The notes under the pieces are model-generated. The model was given only the letters and a program-made list of their open reading frames with translations, was not told the DNA's origin and ran no database searches. Positions 32,380-43,733 of a stretch of DNA of 62,544 nucleotides are shown here, piece after piece. Every line of letters starts with the position of its first letter. Position 1 is the first letter of the stretch. A program made the translations under genes and the position numbers. Source of the stretch: Prevotella sp. (GTDB lineage: Bacteria > Bacteroidota > Bacteroidia > Bacteroidales > Bacteroidaceae); assembly GCA_024682415.1 (NCBI GenBank), contig JAIKZG010000010.1:1-62544 (forward strand). The letters run 5' to 3'.

Positions 32380-35300
32380 TTAGCGATTTTTTATCTTTAC
32401 TATGTCGCCTAAGTGATATTCTATCACCCAATCAGCAAAACCATCTCTGATATTTTCTGCCCTCACCACAATATCCTTCACATTAACGAGCAGTTCATCA
32501 CGATTCTTGGCATAACCCACAACCAAACGCAGCTGCTTATATCGCAAAGGAATAAATGGGAAATTACCATTATTATAATCGTTAAGATAATAAAGTTCGC
32601 CTTGAAGCGTATTCTCAGGATTAAGCAAAGGATTGCCAGATGGTGTAGAGGCAAGATATTTTCCTGCCGTGCTCTCCTTTATCTCTCTATGCTCCACTAT
32701 CTTCTTGCCACTAAGAATGGCATTAAAGTTTTGCTGAGTAACAGGCAAATAGAGTATTTCATTTTCTTTTGCTTCTTCCGTATTCTCTGCAATAGGAACG
32801 TTTCCTTTATCCATCGGCTCTGCTGAAGAACACTGCGCACGCACCACCGTAACATCGCTGCCTTTGAAACTTAGTTTTGGCAGTTTGCCTACGATTTTCA
32901 TTGTCTGAATACTCACATTTATAAGGCGAAGCACAAGATCAAAAATATAGCTTGGATTATTATGCTCACGACACCAATCATTAGGATCGTTTTTGATAAG
33001 GCTCTTCTTATCCACCGTAACCGCATAACGCTCCATAATCCATTCGATGGCACTTTGCCCGTTTACTACATATTTATATGCTTCTTCCGGAATATTGCGA
33101 ATCGTGATATATGGATTATAAATGATAGTATCCTTCTGCCCTTTCTTTGGAAATTTCATCTTATCCACATGATAGTGGGCGAATTCATCATTGCCTGTGT
33201 AGGTATCTTCTATTTCGCAGCCATCGAAAGGCTCTGCCGTTTCATAATTCAAATGCAATTTAGCAAGCCTGCGCCCTGCCAAGCTGAAATCTAAGAAAGC
33301 ATCTCTATCTGTAATGATTGGCAGACGAGGCAAGGACTTCTTCAAATCCACCGCAAACGTTTCTCTGTAATCAGGAGAATGCAGCAAGCCATAGACATAA
33401 TAGAATATAGTTTCCTTATCTATAGTCCTATCGCCCAAGCGACTGCGCACTTCATTCATTATCCAGTCGCTCACGCCATCATGACGTTTATAATTTGCCT
33501 TTTTATCTGCTTCTGTATCAAAAAGAGAAAGCTGTGTTTTCTTCACTTCTTCATACCAATATAGAGGGAATAACTGTGTATCTCCTATGCAATGATAATC
33601 AGCTAATATATCAGACAAGCCAACACTTAATCCTTTAGTTGAACCATAACATGAAACGCATAATTGAAGATTACCGCTATACGCCTCTGAAAAGAAATAT
33701 CTTTGCAGGCCAGGACTCTCTACAAAATCATCTGAATAATATATATTTTGCTTAACATAAGGACGATAAACAATTTCTCTTGTTTCCTCGCATTTCAAAT
33801 CAATTGATTTATTCTTTTTAACCGCATTCCTTAAAGCTCTTGTCCAACTTATCTTTGTAGGATTACCATCAACGAAATCAGCAACATCTTTATTACCACC
33901 ATTCTTTAAATATTCTGCATAAGACTTACGCTGTTGATTATAATTATTAATCATGTTGCCTACATTTTCAACCAATGACGTATTTGAGTAATTATATACC
34001 CAAGAATCACGACCTGTAGCTATAGCCGGACCATTAACAACAAAGAAAGCATTATCGCCCTTTTCAAATTTCTTTTCAGGAGCAAGAGGTATCAAATCAG
34101 AAAATCCTTCATTACGAAGATTAATCCAATCGCCATGCTCATTAGGATGCAAAACCTCCCATTCAAAAGCATTTGTATCAATGCTTTTGAATTGCTTAAC
34201 CAAATCAAGCTTTTGTTCACGGCTAAGGTAGTCGCCAATGTCATGATAATAAATCTTTGCCTTATTATCTTTTGGCATATCTGGTTTTGCCACGAGCAAT
34301 GTTATTGCAATAGGAGTACGCGAACCACTACCAAATATTTTTCCTCCTTCTTTTCGACTTAATTCGCCACGAGAACGTTGATCACCACGAAGATTCAATA
34401 CATATATTGAAGAAAATTCTCTTTCAAGACATTTTCTGAAACCATCTTGAGCATTACCGTCAATCCATCCACCATTACTAATAAAACCAATAATACCTCC
34501 TTCCTTATTTTTATGCAGTCTATCTGAAGCCCAACGGAAAGCCTTTATATAAGTATCAAATGTAGATTTATTAAGACCAGCTTCTGAATCAGCCACATAA
34601 GTAGAACCGATATGAGCATCTAATTTAGGATAACTCATATTTTGAGCATTATCATTAGCCGACTTTTGCCCACCAGAATATGGAGGATTACTACAAATAA
34701 CACGAATAGGAGCTTTCAACTGCTTTTCCACTCCTTTGGCATTTTCCGGAAACCAAGTTTTATCTATCACTTGCTCGTCAATCTCTGTAGTTTGGAATGT
34801 ATCGGTAAGGCAGATTCCATCATAAGGAGTGTATGATTGAGGGCTCATTAGAGAATGGAAAACACTCTCAATATTCACATCTGCAATATAATAAGCAAGC
34901 AATATGAGTTCATTGCAATGTATCTCATGAAGATATTTGCGCATCATATCTTCTTTCTTGATTATGCCGCTCTGCAAAAGTCGGGTGACAAAAGTGCCTG
35001 TACCCGTAAAGGGGTCAAGGAAGTGAACATTCTCATCAGTAAGACTGCAATTAAACTCTTTATTCAAAAGTGATTCCACTGAATGAAGAATGAAATCCAC
35101 ACACTCCACGGGAGTATAGACAATACCCAGTTTCTCCACAGTGAGCGGGAACGCGCCTTTAAAGAATTTCTCGTAAAGGGTTTTAATAATCTGCTGCTTG
35201 CCAGCCAAATTATCAATATCGCCGATATAGGCACGGATATTTTCATAAAAATCAGCCAATGCCTCTGTGTCTTTCTCAACGTCTTTCTCGTCGATTATGT

Positions 35301-37794
35301 CAAGCATGCGCTGCATGGAGCGAGAAACGGCATTATTGTTGATGAAATGATAATCTTGGAAAAGTGCATCAAAGACAGGACGAGTAATCATGTGCTGAGC
35401 AAGCATTTCTACAGCTTGCCCCTCGCTTATGCTTGGATTAAGATTCTGGCGCAGTCCTTTCAGAAATTCCGAAAATTCCTCACTGCCTTTTTCTTCCTTA
35501 GTAAGCACAGAAATACGATATATGAATTTCTTCGCAATATCACCGACTTTCTTTGCCCAATTTTCCCAATACAGGCGGTCGCCGACTTTATCCACAAGCT
35601 TGGCATAAATCTGCTTCTGCTCTGTCTTAAACTGAAATTCCAATTGTCGCTGTAGTTCCTCATGATTTTGCTTATCAATGTCAGCCTGCTTAGCTACATC
35701 AACGCCAGGATCACCCTGACGCATACCAAACGAGCCAGCCATAGGAACGCCACCGACAACTATCTGTGTAGGCTTCTTATTATTAAGATTTATCTTGTTT
35801 ACCGTAGCTTCAAATCTATCATCATGTGCGCGCAAGGCATTAAGCACACTCCAGACCACTTTGAAACGGTCGTTTTTATCCATTACCTTATCAGCCTCTG
35901 CTAATGGAGGAACAACCACTGGGATAATGATGTAGCCATATTTCTTTTCGTCGGTCTGTCCTTTGTGGAAAGTGCGCATAACGCGTCCCACCGACTGAAC
36001 AACATCTACCTCGCTTCCTTTTGCCGTAACAAAAATAACGGCATCAAGAGCAGGCACATCTACGCCCTCAGATAGACAACGCACATTACTCAGCACACGA
36101 CAGCAATTAGGATTATCAGAATCATCTTTCAGCCATTGCAAAAGTTCAGCTCTGTTGTCGGCATTCATTCCGCCATCCACATGGCGACATTCCACATCTA
36201 CGACTTCTTTTCTTATTTCAGCATCTATTATTTCATGCTTCTTATAATAATCTGAAATTTCGGGGAAAGAATCGGCAAAATCCATAGACGCAATGCCATT
36301 GCTCTTTTTAGAATGTCGGATTGTAGAACAAAAAGCTACAGCACGACGCATCATGCCAGGATCTTCTGCCTTGGTTGCTCCATCATCGCCTATAATTCTT
36401 TTGCTGAGTCCATTAATACATCCGATAAGTTTGGCAAGATCATCTGTATCAATTTCATCATTATCTTTTATGTGCGCTTTCAAATCTGATGAAAGTTTAT
36501 CCTCACTTACGGTAAGCACCAAAACTTTATAATCAGTAAGCAATCCACGCTTTACAGCTTCGCCGAAGCCTATATGATAAAACTCTTCACCATAGATATT
36601 AGGGTCGTCCATCGACCAAAGAGTAATATCTTTAGCCTTTACCTCCTGCTTTGTGTTCTCGCTATAATAACGAGGAGTAGCGGTCATATACAAGCGCTTG
36701 CGCCCTGAGATATACTCATCGTTGTGTATTTTGGTGAAATTGCTCTCGTTCTTATTTTTGCTTTTAGCACCAGTAGTGCGATGGGCTTCATCACAAACTA
36801 TAAAGTCAAACTGCCCAAATTCTCCATTCGTTTCCTTTAATAACTGCTTTTGAGCCTGTGCAACGACATCAATACTTTGATATGTACTGAACACAATAAC
36901 AAGATCTTTGAAATTACGATAAAACTTCAAATTTCTTACTATAGATTTTACATCCGTGGATGCAGGGAAAGGAGAATAATCACGACTTACATTGTCATCA
37001 TCGAATTTTGAAGCACTTGCGTCAGAACAAATACAGACAGCTTTTATCTTTTCGTTTGCATCACTACACCAATTATTTAAGCCCTGACCAAGCAAAGCAA
37101 TACTTGGCACCATATAGAGCACAAGTCCATGACCTTTAGTTTCTTGCTCGATTATACGCAGAGAAGTAAAGGTTTTACCTGTGCCACAAGCCATTATCAA
37201 TTTGCCTCTGTCGTGGTTTTTATAATAGCGATGGGCTTTATCAAGCGCGATACGCTGATGTTCGCGAAGTTGCTTTTTAGAAATCTGTGCGTCAGCACCA
37301 TTTTTGCCACTAAGCAATTTGTCCCAATCAACAGCTGATTCACGAAGCGTCTGCATACTTATCACCGTAACAGGTAAATCCTGATTACGAAGTGTTTCCT
37401 CTGCATTACTTCCCCAACGGCTACACGTACTTACCCATATCATGCGACTAAAAGAAGCCGTTTTGCATTGGTCGTCACGAAATTGCCGATGAGCGGTACT
37501 TATAAATGAATCTACCTTTGATTTGTCTATGGTTGCTTTTGCGTCATAACATTTACATTGTATTGCCCAAAATTCGCCCTGCTCTGTCTGCGCTACTAAA
37601 TCTATTCCGAGGTCTTTGCCTCCCAAATCCTTTCTATATGGGAAATCATTCCATAGCCATATTTGATTTATAACAGAGCTATAAGCTGCATCGGTAAGAA
37701 ACCAATGAAGCATAAGTTTTTCAAACTTTGCGCCTTTTTCTCTTTCTGTAAAAGATTCTCTGCGAAAACTGCTTAATACGTCGTCAAATGTCAT
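32380..37794 (-). CDS. Type ISP restriction-modification enzyme with C-terminal ASCH-like domain
   Basis: 1804 residues. The domains in order are: an Mrr-like PD-(D/E)XK nuclease (GGKDLGIDLVA...WAIQCKC, about 58-80); a superfamily 2 helicase with MACGTGKT (about 200-207), CDEAH (about 332-336), TATPRYY and a VQSVGRVMR arginine-finger block; a coupler; a gamma-class N6-adenine methylase with LDPFTGTGTF (about 922-931) and SNPPY (about 1033-1037); and a target-recognition region up to about 1650. Type ISP proteins usually stop near 1600 residues. Here about 1675-1802 form an extra ASCH/PUA-like module (LPVTQQNFNAILSGKKIVEHREIK, ending WVIEYHLGDIVKI). It cuts DNA lacking methylation at its asymmetric site by head-on translocation. 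All catalytic motifs are intact. Confidence 0.9.
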   Translation of the reverse strand: MTFDDVLSSFRRESFTEREKGAKFEKLMLHWFLTDAAYSSVINQIWLWNDFPYRKDLGGKDLGIDLVAQTEQGEFWAIQCKCYDAKATIDKSKVDSFISTAHRQFRDDQCKTASFSRMIWVSTCSRWGSNAEETLRNQDLPVTVISMQTLRESAVDWDKLLSGKNGADAQISKKQLREHQRIALDKAHRYYKNHDRGKLIMACGTGKTFTSLRIIEQETKGHGLVLYMVPSIALLGQGLNNWCSDANEKIKAVCICSDASASKFDDDNVSRDYSPFPASTDVKSIVRNLKFYRNFKDLVIVFSTYQSIDVVAQAQKQLLKETNGEFGQFDFIVCDEAHRTTGAKSKNKNESNFTKIHNDEYISGRKRLYMTATPRYYSENTKQEVKAKDITLWSMDDPNIYGEEFYHIGFGEAVKRGLLTDYKVLVLTVSEDKLSSDLKAHIKDNDEIDTDDLAKLIGCINGLSKRIIGDDGATKAEDPGMMRRAVAFCSTIRHSKKSNGIASMDFADSFPEISDYYKKHEIIDAEIRKEVVDVECRHVDGGMNADNRAELLQWLKDDSDNPNCCRVLSNVRCLSEGVDVPALDAVIFVTAKGSEVDVVQSVGRVMRTFHKGQTDEKKYGYIIIPVVVPPLAEADKVMDKNDRFKVVWSVLNALRAHDDRFEATVNKINLNNKKPTQIVVGGVPMAGSFGMRQGDPGVDVAKQADIDKQNHEELQRQLEFQFKTEQKQIYAKLVDKVGDRLYWENWAKKVGDIAKKFIYRISVLTKEEKGSEEFSEFLKGLRQNLNPSISEGQAVEMLAQHMITRPVFDALFQDYHFINNNAVSRSMQRMLDIIDEKDVEKDTEALADFYENIRAYIGDIDNLAGKQQIIKTLYEKFFKGAFPLTVEKLGIVYTPVECVDFILHSVESLLNKEFNCSLTDENVHFLDPFTGTGTFVTRLLQSGIIKKEDMMRKYLHEIHCNELILLAYYIADVNIESVFHSLMSPQSYTPYDGICLTDTFQTTEIDEQVIDKTWFPENAKGVEKQLKAPIRVICSNPPYSGGQKSANDNAQNMSYPKLDAHIGSTYVADSEAGLNKSTFDTYIKAFRWASDRLHKNKEGGIIGFISNGGWIDGNAQDGFRKCLEREFSSIYVLNLRGDQRSRGELSRKEGGKIFGSGSRTPIAITLLVAKPDMPKDNKAKIYYHDIGDYLSREQKLDLVKQFKSIDTNAFEWEVLHPNEHGDWINLRNEGFSDLIPLAPEKKFEKGDNAFFVVNGPAIATGRDSWVYNYSNTSLVENVGNMINNYNQQRKSYAEYLKNGGNKDVADFVDGNPTKISWTRALRNAVKKNKSIDLKCEETREIVYRPYVKQNIYYSDDFVESPGLQRYFFSEAYSGNLQLCVSCYGSTKGLSVGLSDILADYHCIGDTQLFPLYWYEEVKKTQLSLFDTEADKKANYKRHDGVSDWIMNEVRSRLGDRTIDKETIFYYVYGLLHSPDYRETFAVDLKKSLPRLPIITDRDAFLDFSLAGRRLAKLHLNYETAEPFDGCEIEDTYTGNDEFAHYHVDKMKFPKKGQKDTIIYNPYITIRNIPEEAYKYVVNGQSAIEWIMERYAVTVDKKSLIKNDPNDWCREHNNPSYIFDLVLRLINVSIQTMKIVGKLPKLSFKGSDVTVVRAQCSSAEPMDKGNVPIAENTEEAKENEILYLPVTQQNFNAILSGKKIVEHREIKESTAGKYLASTPSGNPLLNPENTLQGELYYLNDYNNGNFPFIPLRYKQLRLVVGYAKNRDELLVNVKDIVVRAENIRDGFADWVIEYHLGDIVKIKNR

Positions 37795-37819
37795 TTATGT
37801 GTTTTCTTTTCGACAAATG

Positions 37820-38000
37820 GCAAAAAGAAAGGTGTGGACTCCCTTCGCTTATTTCCAGGTATCGCCAAACACCCATACAGCTACGAAGGAAACGCCCACA
37901 CCAATACTTATATCGGCGCAGACGTTTACCTTCCTTAGAGCTGTATTCTTTGAAATTTGGCGATTTCGGAAATAACTCTTGGAAAGTAAACGCTTTCTTT
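37820..38000 (-). ncRNA. ssrS: Rod-shaped structured RNA, 6S RNA candidate
   Basis: The minus strand folds into one long hairpin with bulges, about 175 nt. Plus-strand paired blocks are 37993-38000/37824-37831 (8 bp perfect), 37981-37987/37838-37843, 37968-37973/37851-37856, 37956-37963/37862-37869 (8 bp perfect), 37939-37946/37875-37882 (8 bp perfect), 37929-37938/37881-37889 and 37923-37927/37890-37894. The apical loop is near 37901-37912 and a U-run follows the 3' end. Length, rod shape and internal bubbles fit 6S RNA, which traps RNA polymerase. Identity is by shape only. It ends 26 nt before the type ISP start codon, so a 5'-leader element of that gene is the alternative. A minus-strand TAACTTTG at 38150-38157 might drive it. 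Confidence 0.5.
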
Positions 38001-38004
38001 TATT

Positions 38005-38239
38005 TATGTCTTGTTAGTTTTTTCTTTTTATTCTGCACCACCCTCTACATTATTATATATAGTGGGCAGTTTGCTTAATTATGTCGTTTTTACGGTTATC
38101 GGCAGAGGAAGATGTTAATAATCTGCTTCTCCACCTTTAATTTTAAAGGCAAAGTTACGAATAAATCTTCATTCAAGGCGAAGTAAATCAGGAAAAATTT
38201 AAGACGAATGGCAATTATAGCCGTAGAAATAGCTTCTTA
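38005..38239. other. Gene-free stretch between RNA candidate and tandem repeats
   Basis: Only a minus-strand -7-like TAACTTTG (38150-38157) was noticed; its nearest TTG is at 16 nt, shorter than usual. No reading frame looks real. Confidence 0.5.
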
Positions 38240-38404
38240 TTAACATTCTGTTACAACTATAACCATAGTTTCACTATCTATTAACAATCTGCTACGACTA
38301 TATACATAGTTTCACTTTCCGTTAACAATCCGCTACAACTATAAACATAGTTTCACTTTCTTATTAACAATCTGCTACAACTATAAACATAGTTTCACCT
38401 CGTT
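38240..38404. repeat. Four 41-42 bp tandem repeats, each with a small hairpin
   Basis: Copies start at 38240, 38281, 38322 and 38364. The shared text is TTAACAATCTGCTACAACTA followed by TAAACATAGTTTCAC, with few changes. Each unit contains the palindrome ACTAT-n4-ATAGT. No gene is associated; not CRISPR because there are no unique spacers. Confidence 0.85.
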
Positions 38405-38488
38405 GTTAAAAAGGATTAATGGCCACATTTGCGTTTTTCGCTTCTTTCGGCAAGATTATAAAAGTATGGAAGTGGCAGCTGTTTCTAT

Positions 38489-38552
38489 TTTTGTTTAATA
38501 TACCAAACAAAAACTGTTAAAACATGGATTTTGTTTGGTATATTAAACAAAA
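38489..38552. repeat. Perfect 24-bp inverted repeat with 16-bp spacer
   Basis: 38489-38512 is the exact reverse complement of 38529-38552. Each arm is itself a partial palindrome, TTTTGTTT-n8-AAACAAAA, with centres 41 bp or about four helical turns apart. It resembles a paired operator, a cruciform or a tiny mobile element end pair. No adjacent gene uses it visibly. Confidence 0.8.
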
Positions 38553-38617
38553 TCCTTGTTTTAGGACATAATTAAAAGGAAGTTATGGGAAAATCATAGT
38601 TTTTTGAAATAAAAAAA

Positions 38618-38644
38618 TAGCCCCAATCAAAATGATTGAGGCTA
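38618..38644 (-). terminator. Terminator of DUF3078 gene
   Basis: A 12-bp stem with one mismatch (38618-38629 with 38633-38644) is followed, on the minus strand, by a U7 run (38611-38617). Confidence 0.75.
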
Positions 38645-38709
38645 AATGTATTCATTATTTATCAGCATCGGGCATAAAAGGGATTATGCCGAGCTATATA
38701 TTTATCACG

Positions 38710-40014
38710 TTACAATGAATAAGAAAGACCGAAAGAGGCGTATTCCTTAAACTCCCAGTAGCCATGATGGAAATCGCGCTCACGGCTGTCGTCGAAACGA
38801 GGATAGATGAATATCTTTGTGGCAAGATAACGGTTGAGCTGGAATGTAAATGTGTTTTCAAACTCCATTTCCGAACGCTTATAAGTGGTGTAAGCATAGA
38901 TGCGACCGTCCCATTTTACGTAATCATTGAATGTCCATGAAAGGTCGGCAGAGAGAGCGGAACCCACATCGTGAAGGAAATGCTCGTTCTCATCAAGACC
39001 GAAGCTCTTGGCAAGGTCGCGACGCTCCACATATTTGAAGTTGTAAGCCAAAGGAGCGAAATGTACCGTTCCCTTCAGGCGCTTCTTAAACCACTCAAGA
39101 TTGTAATCCATACCGACAGAGAGATTGACGGTGAGCGGAGAAAGGAAATCGGAATAAACATAGCTGTCGTTGGTCTTATAGCCATGGGTGAACTGCGTAG
39201 AAGCAATCATCTGAATGGTGTAATACCATTTCTTTGAAGCCTGCAAACCGAGCTTTGTGGTGTAGCGAAGAAGGTCTTCGGAAGCCTTGAAGCGATGAAC
39301 GGTGTCGCCGCGCGAGGTCTGATAGCCGAGCTTCATCTCAAGCTTGTTGTCCCACTTCACTTTCTGCTTATTATTATAATTGTATTGCATGGTGATGTTG
39401 CCCACCATTGAATAGTTGCTTTCACCGCCCTTATACCAGTTGCTGGAAACATAATTTTGCAGGAACTGTAAATAATAATCGCCTGAGAAGGTCCAGAAAT
39501 TAGGACGCTCCACCATGATGTTGGCAGGGATATATTCAGGCTCTTCCGCCTTAGGAGCGGCATATTCCACGATGTCGGGATTTACTTTTATCGCCTTTGG
39601 CTCTTTGGTAAGCTTCTTGTCGGAGAGATTAAGCTGCGACTCGCCATAGCGCACGAGGTCGGGGCGATGTAGATACACATGGAGCAAGGCGTTGTTGATG
39701 CGCGAGCTGAGGGAAAGGCTGTCGGCAGAATAGCCAGAGCCTATATTGAATACGCTACGCGAAATATCATTATAAAAGGTGGTAGGCACAAAGAGGCGGG
39801 AGTAAGCGCCGTCTACCATTACGAAATCATGATTTGCGGAATCCTGAAGCGCACGGAAACGCGCGAGGGAATCAGCGTAAGCAGCTACGAAAGACTGCTC
39901 ACGACGTGACGACTTGTGATTTCTGCTTCGCTGCGCAATGCCGAACGACGGTATTGACAAAACGACAGCAAAAAGTAGTATCTTAGAGATTTTTGTAACG
40001 TTAATTTCTTTCAT
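38710..40014 (-). CDS. DUF3078 domain-containing outer-membrane protein
   Basis: 434 residues with a signal peptide (ending GIAQ). The DUF3078 block is clear (PNFWTFSGDYYLQFLQNYVSSNWYKGGESNYS, about residue 170 onwards), followed by regular amphipathic strands with aromatic ends and a C-terminal FGLSYSL, consistent with a beta-barrel. Function unknown; probably outer membrane. It is divergent from pyrG, and its -7 box lies almost at the start codon. Confidence 0.82.
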   Translation of the reverse strand: MKEINVTKISKILLFAVVLSIPSFGIAQRSRNHKSSRREQSFVAAYADSLARFRALQDSANHDFVMVDGAYSRLFVPTTFYNDISRSVFNIGSGYSADSLSLSSRINNALLHVYLHRPDLVRYGESQLNLSDKKLTKEPKAIKVNPDIVEYAAPKAEEPEYIPANIMVERPNFWTFSGDYYLQFLQNYVSSNWYKGGESNYSMVGNITMQYNYNNKQKVKWDNKLEMKLGYQTSRGDTVHRFKASEDLLRYTTKLGLQASKKWYYTIQMIASTQFTHGYKTNDSYVYSDFLSPLTVNLSVGMDYNLEWFKKRLKGTVHFAPLAYNFKYVERRDLAKSFGLDENEHFLHDVGSALSADLSWTFNDYVKWDGRIYAYTTYKRSEMEFENTFTFQLNRYLATKIFIYPRFDDSRERDFHHGYWEFKEYASFGLSYSL

Positions 40015-40019
40015 GTCGG

Positions 40020-40027
40020 CAAAGGTA
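40020..40027 (-). promoter_or_regulatory. -7 box of DUF3078 gene
   Basis: TACCTTTG on the minus strand lies 5 nt from the ATG (40014-40012). If used, the mRNA would be practically leaderless. Confidence 0.45.
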
Positions 40028-40048
40028 ACAATAAAAAATGGAAGTTGC

Positions 40049-40079
40049 TTGCTTGTTTCGCTTTTTTATGCTATCTTTG
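40049..40079 (+). promoter_or_regulatory. Promoter of pyrG
   Basis: TTG (40049-40051), 20-nt spacer, TATCTTTG (40072-40079). The leader to the GTG start is about 140 nt. Confidence 0.6.
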
Positions 40080-40211
40080 CACGATGTATTTTTGGATGCA
40101 CATTATATAATAATGTAGGACGACATTATCATATAATTAAAAACGCAACAAAAATTCCATTCACGTTTTTTGCGAAAACAGGAAAAGAAATAAATAAAAA
40201 ATAAACATTAA

Positions 40212-41831
<1,620 letters not shown>

Positions 41832-41840
41832 ACTTATTTT

Positions 41841-43733
41841 ATGGATAAAAACACTATTACCGGCTTTGTCCTGATAGCGCTTGTATTGATAGGGTTCAGC
41901 GTCTACACCCAGCCTTCTGCGGAAGAAAAGGCTGCCATGGCGAAACAGGACTCTATAGCTGCCGTGGCTCGACAGAATATTGCCGAAAACCAGAAGAAGG
42001 CAGCAGTGGCAAAGCAGGAAGCAGCCAAAGCGAAGGTATTAGCCGACACTACAGCCTTGTTTCACGACGCTCTTACGGGCAAAGCTGAGAACATCGTGCT
42101 GAGAAACAACAAGGTGGAACTTACATTGTCTACCAAGGGCGCGACTGTAGAGAAAGCCGTTATCAAAGGCTATAAGAGCAACAACACTGGCAAGGACGGT
42201 ATCATTCTTTTTGAAGGTAACGACCAGCAGCTCAACTATACATTCGCTGCCAAAGAAGCTAACATCGCGACACAAGACCTTTACTTTAGCCCGACTAACG
42301 TAACTGACTCTACAGCAACGTTTACAGCCGACGCAGGTAACGGCAAGAATATCGTGATAAGCTATACTCTCGGCAAGGACTATATGCTCCACACCAAGAT
42401 GCAGATGAACGGAATGGCAGGACTTTTCGCGCCTAACACTACTACAATGAATGTAGACTGGAGCGACAAGTGCAAGCAGCAGGAGAAAGGTTACTCTTTT
42501 GAAAACCGCTATGCCACCCTCACCTATCATTACACCGACGGTGGAACAGATCAGCTAAGCGAGACTTCTGACAAGACAGAGACTATAGACGAGAAAACAG
42601 ACTGGGTTGCGTTCAAAAATCAGTTCTTCTCTGCCGTGATGATAGCAAAGAACGACTTCGCAGAGAATGCCATTCTAAGCTCTACCCCACAGGAAAAGGG
42701 AAGCGGCTACTTGAAGCAATACAATGCTCAGCTGAAAGCTTTCTTCGACCCTACAGGAAGGACTCCTACAGAGCTGGATTTCTATTATGGCCCTAACGAC
42801 TTCCGCCTTTTGCAGAAAGCCGACGCTGCAAGCAATTTCGGCAAAGACCTTGAAATGCAGCGCCTTGTTTACTTAGGCTGGCCTTTGTTTCGCATCATCA
42901 ACCGCTGGTTTACTCTGTATGTATTCGACTTCCTCACACAGATGAACATCAATATGGGTCTTGTGCTTATCCTTATCACAATGCTCATGAAGCTCATCAC
43001 TTATCCAATGGTGAAGAAGAGCTATATGAGTTCAGCTAAGATGCGCGTGCTGAAACCGAAACTCGAAGAGGCTACAAAGCAATATAACAAGCCTGAAGAC
43101 CAGATGCAGAAGCAACAAGCAATGATGGCAGAGTACGCTAAATATGGAGTAAGCCCGCTGTCGGGATGTCTGCCAATGCTTATTCAAATGCCTATCTGGA
43201 TCGCCATGTTCAACTTCGTGCCTAACGCTATTCAGCTGCGTGGCGAGAGCTTCCTCTGGATTAACGACCTCAGCACATACGACCCTCTCTTTGAGTGGAG
43301 CAATAACTTATGGCTTATCGGCGACCACTTGTCATTGACATGTATCTTGTTCGTTGCGGCACAGTTGCTCTACTCTTGGATCACGATGCGTCAGCAACAA
43401 GATCAGATGGTAGGTCAGCAGGCTGAGCAGATGAAGATGATGAAATGGATGATGCTGTTGATGCCTCTCATGTTCTTCTTTATCTTCAACGACTACTCTG
43501 CCGGACTTAACTTCTATTATTTCGTCAGCCTGTTCTTCAGCGCAGCCATCATGTGGACGCTTCGCAAGACTACCGACGACGAGAAGTTGCTTTCTATTCT
43601 TGAGGCTCGCTACGAAGAGAACAAGAAGAACCCTAACAAGATGAGCGGACTTGCGGCACGCATGCAGGCCATGCAGCAACAGGCAGCGGAGATGCAGCGT
43701 CGCCAACAGGAAATGAACAATAGAAAGAGATGA
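41841..43733 (+). CDS. yidC: Membrane protein insertase YidC
   Basis: 630 residues. One N-terminal helix is followed by an Ala/Lys-rich stretch, the periplasmic beta domain (about 75-340) and the 60KD_IMP insertase core (about 365-600), which includes KKSYMSSAKMRVLKPKLEEATKQY, the conserved helix hairpin, and GCLPMLIQMPIWIAMF. It inserts and folds inner-membrane proteins with or without SecYEG. The tail is Gln/Met/Arg-rich. It overlaps the peptidase gene by 4 nt. Confidence 0.96.
   Translation: MDKNTITGFVLIALVLIGFSVYTQPSAEEKAAMAKQDSIAAVARQNIAENQKKAAVAKQEAAKAKVLADTTALFHDALTGKAENIVLRNNKVELTLSTKGATVEKAVIKGYKSNNTGKDGIILFEGNDQQLNYTFAAKEANIATQDLYFSPTNVTDSTATFTADAGNGKNIVISYTLGKDYMLHTKMQMNGMAGLFAPNTTTMNVDWSDKCKQQEKGYSFENRYATLTYHYTDGGTDQLSETSDKTETIDEKTDWVAFKNQFFSAVMIAKNDFAENAILSSTPQEKGSGYLKQYNAQLKAFFDPTGRTPTELDFYYGPNDFRLLQKADAASNFGKDLEMQRLVYLGWPLFRIINRWFTLYVFDFLTQMNINMGLVLILITMLMKLITYPMVKKSYMSSAKMRVLKPKLEEATKQYNKPEDQMQKQQAMMAEYAKYGVSPLSGCLPMLIQMPIWIAMFNFVPNAIQLRGESFLWINDLSTYDPLFEWSNNLWLIGDHLSLTCILFVAAQLLYSWITMRQQQDQMVGQQAEQMKMMKWMMLLMPLMFFFIFNDYSAGLNFYYFVSLFFSAAIMWTLRKTTDDEKLLSILEARYEENKKNPNKMSGLAARMQAMQQQAAEMQRRQQEMNNRKR

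Noticed and set aside
38240..38404. CRISPR array
   Set aside because: Units follow each other without unique spacers, and no cas gene is in the window.
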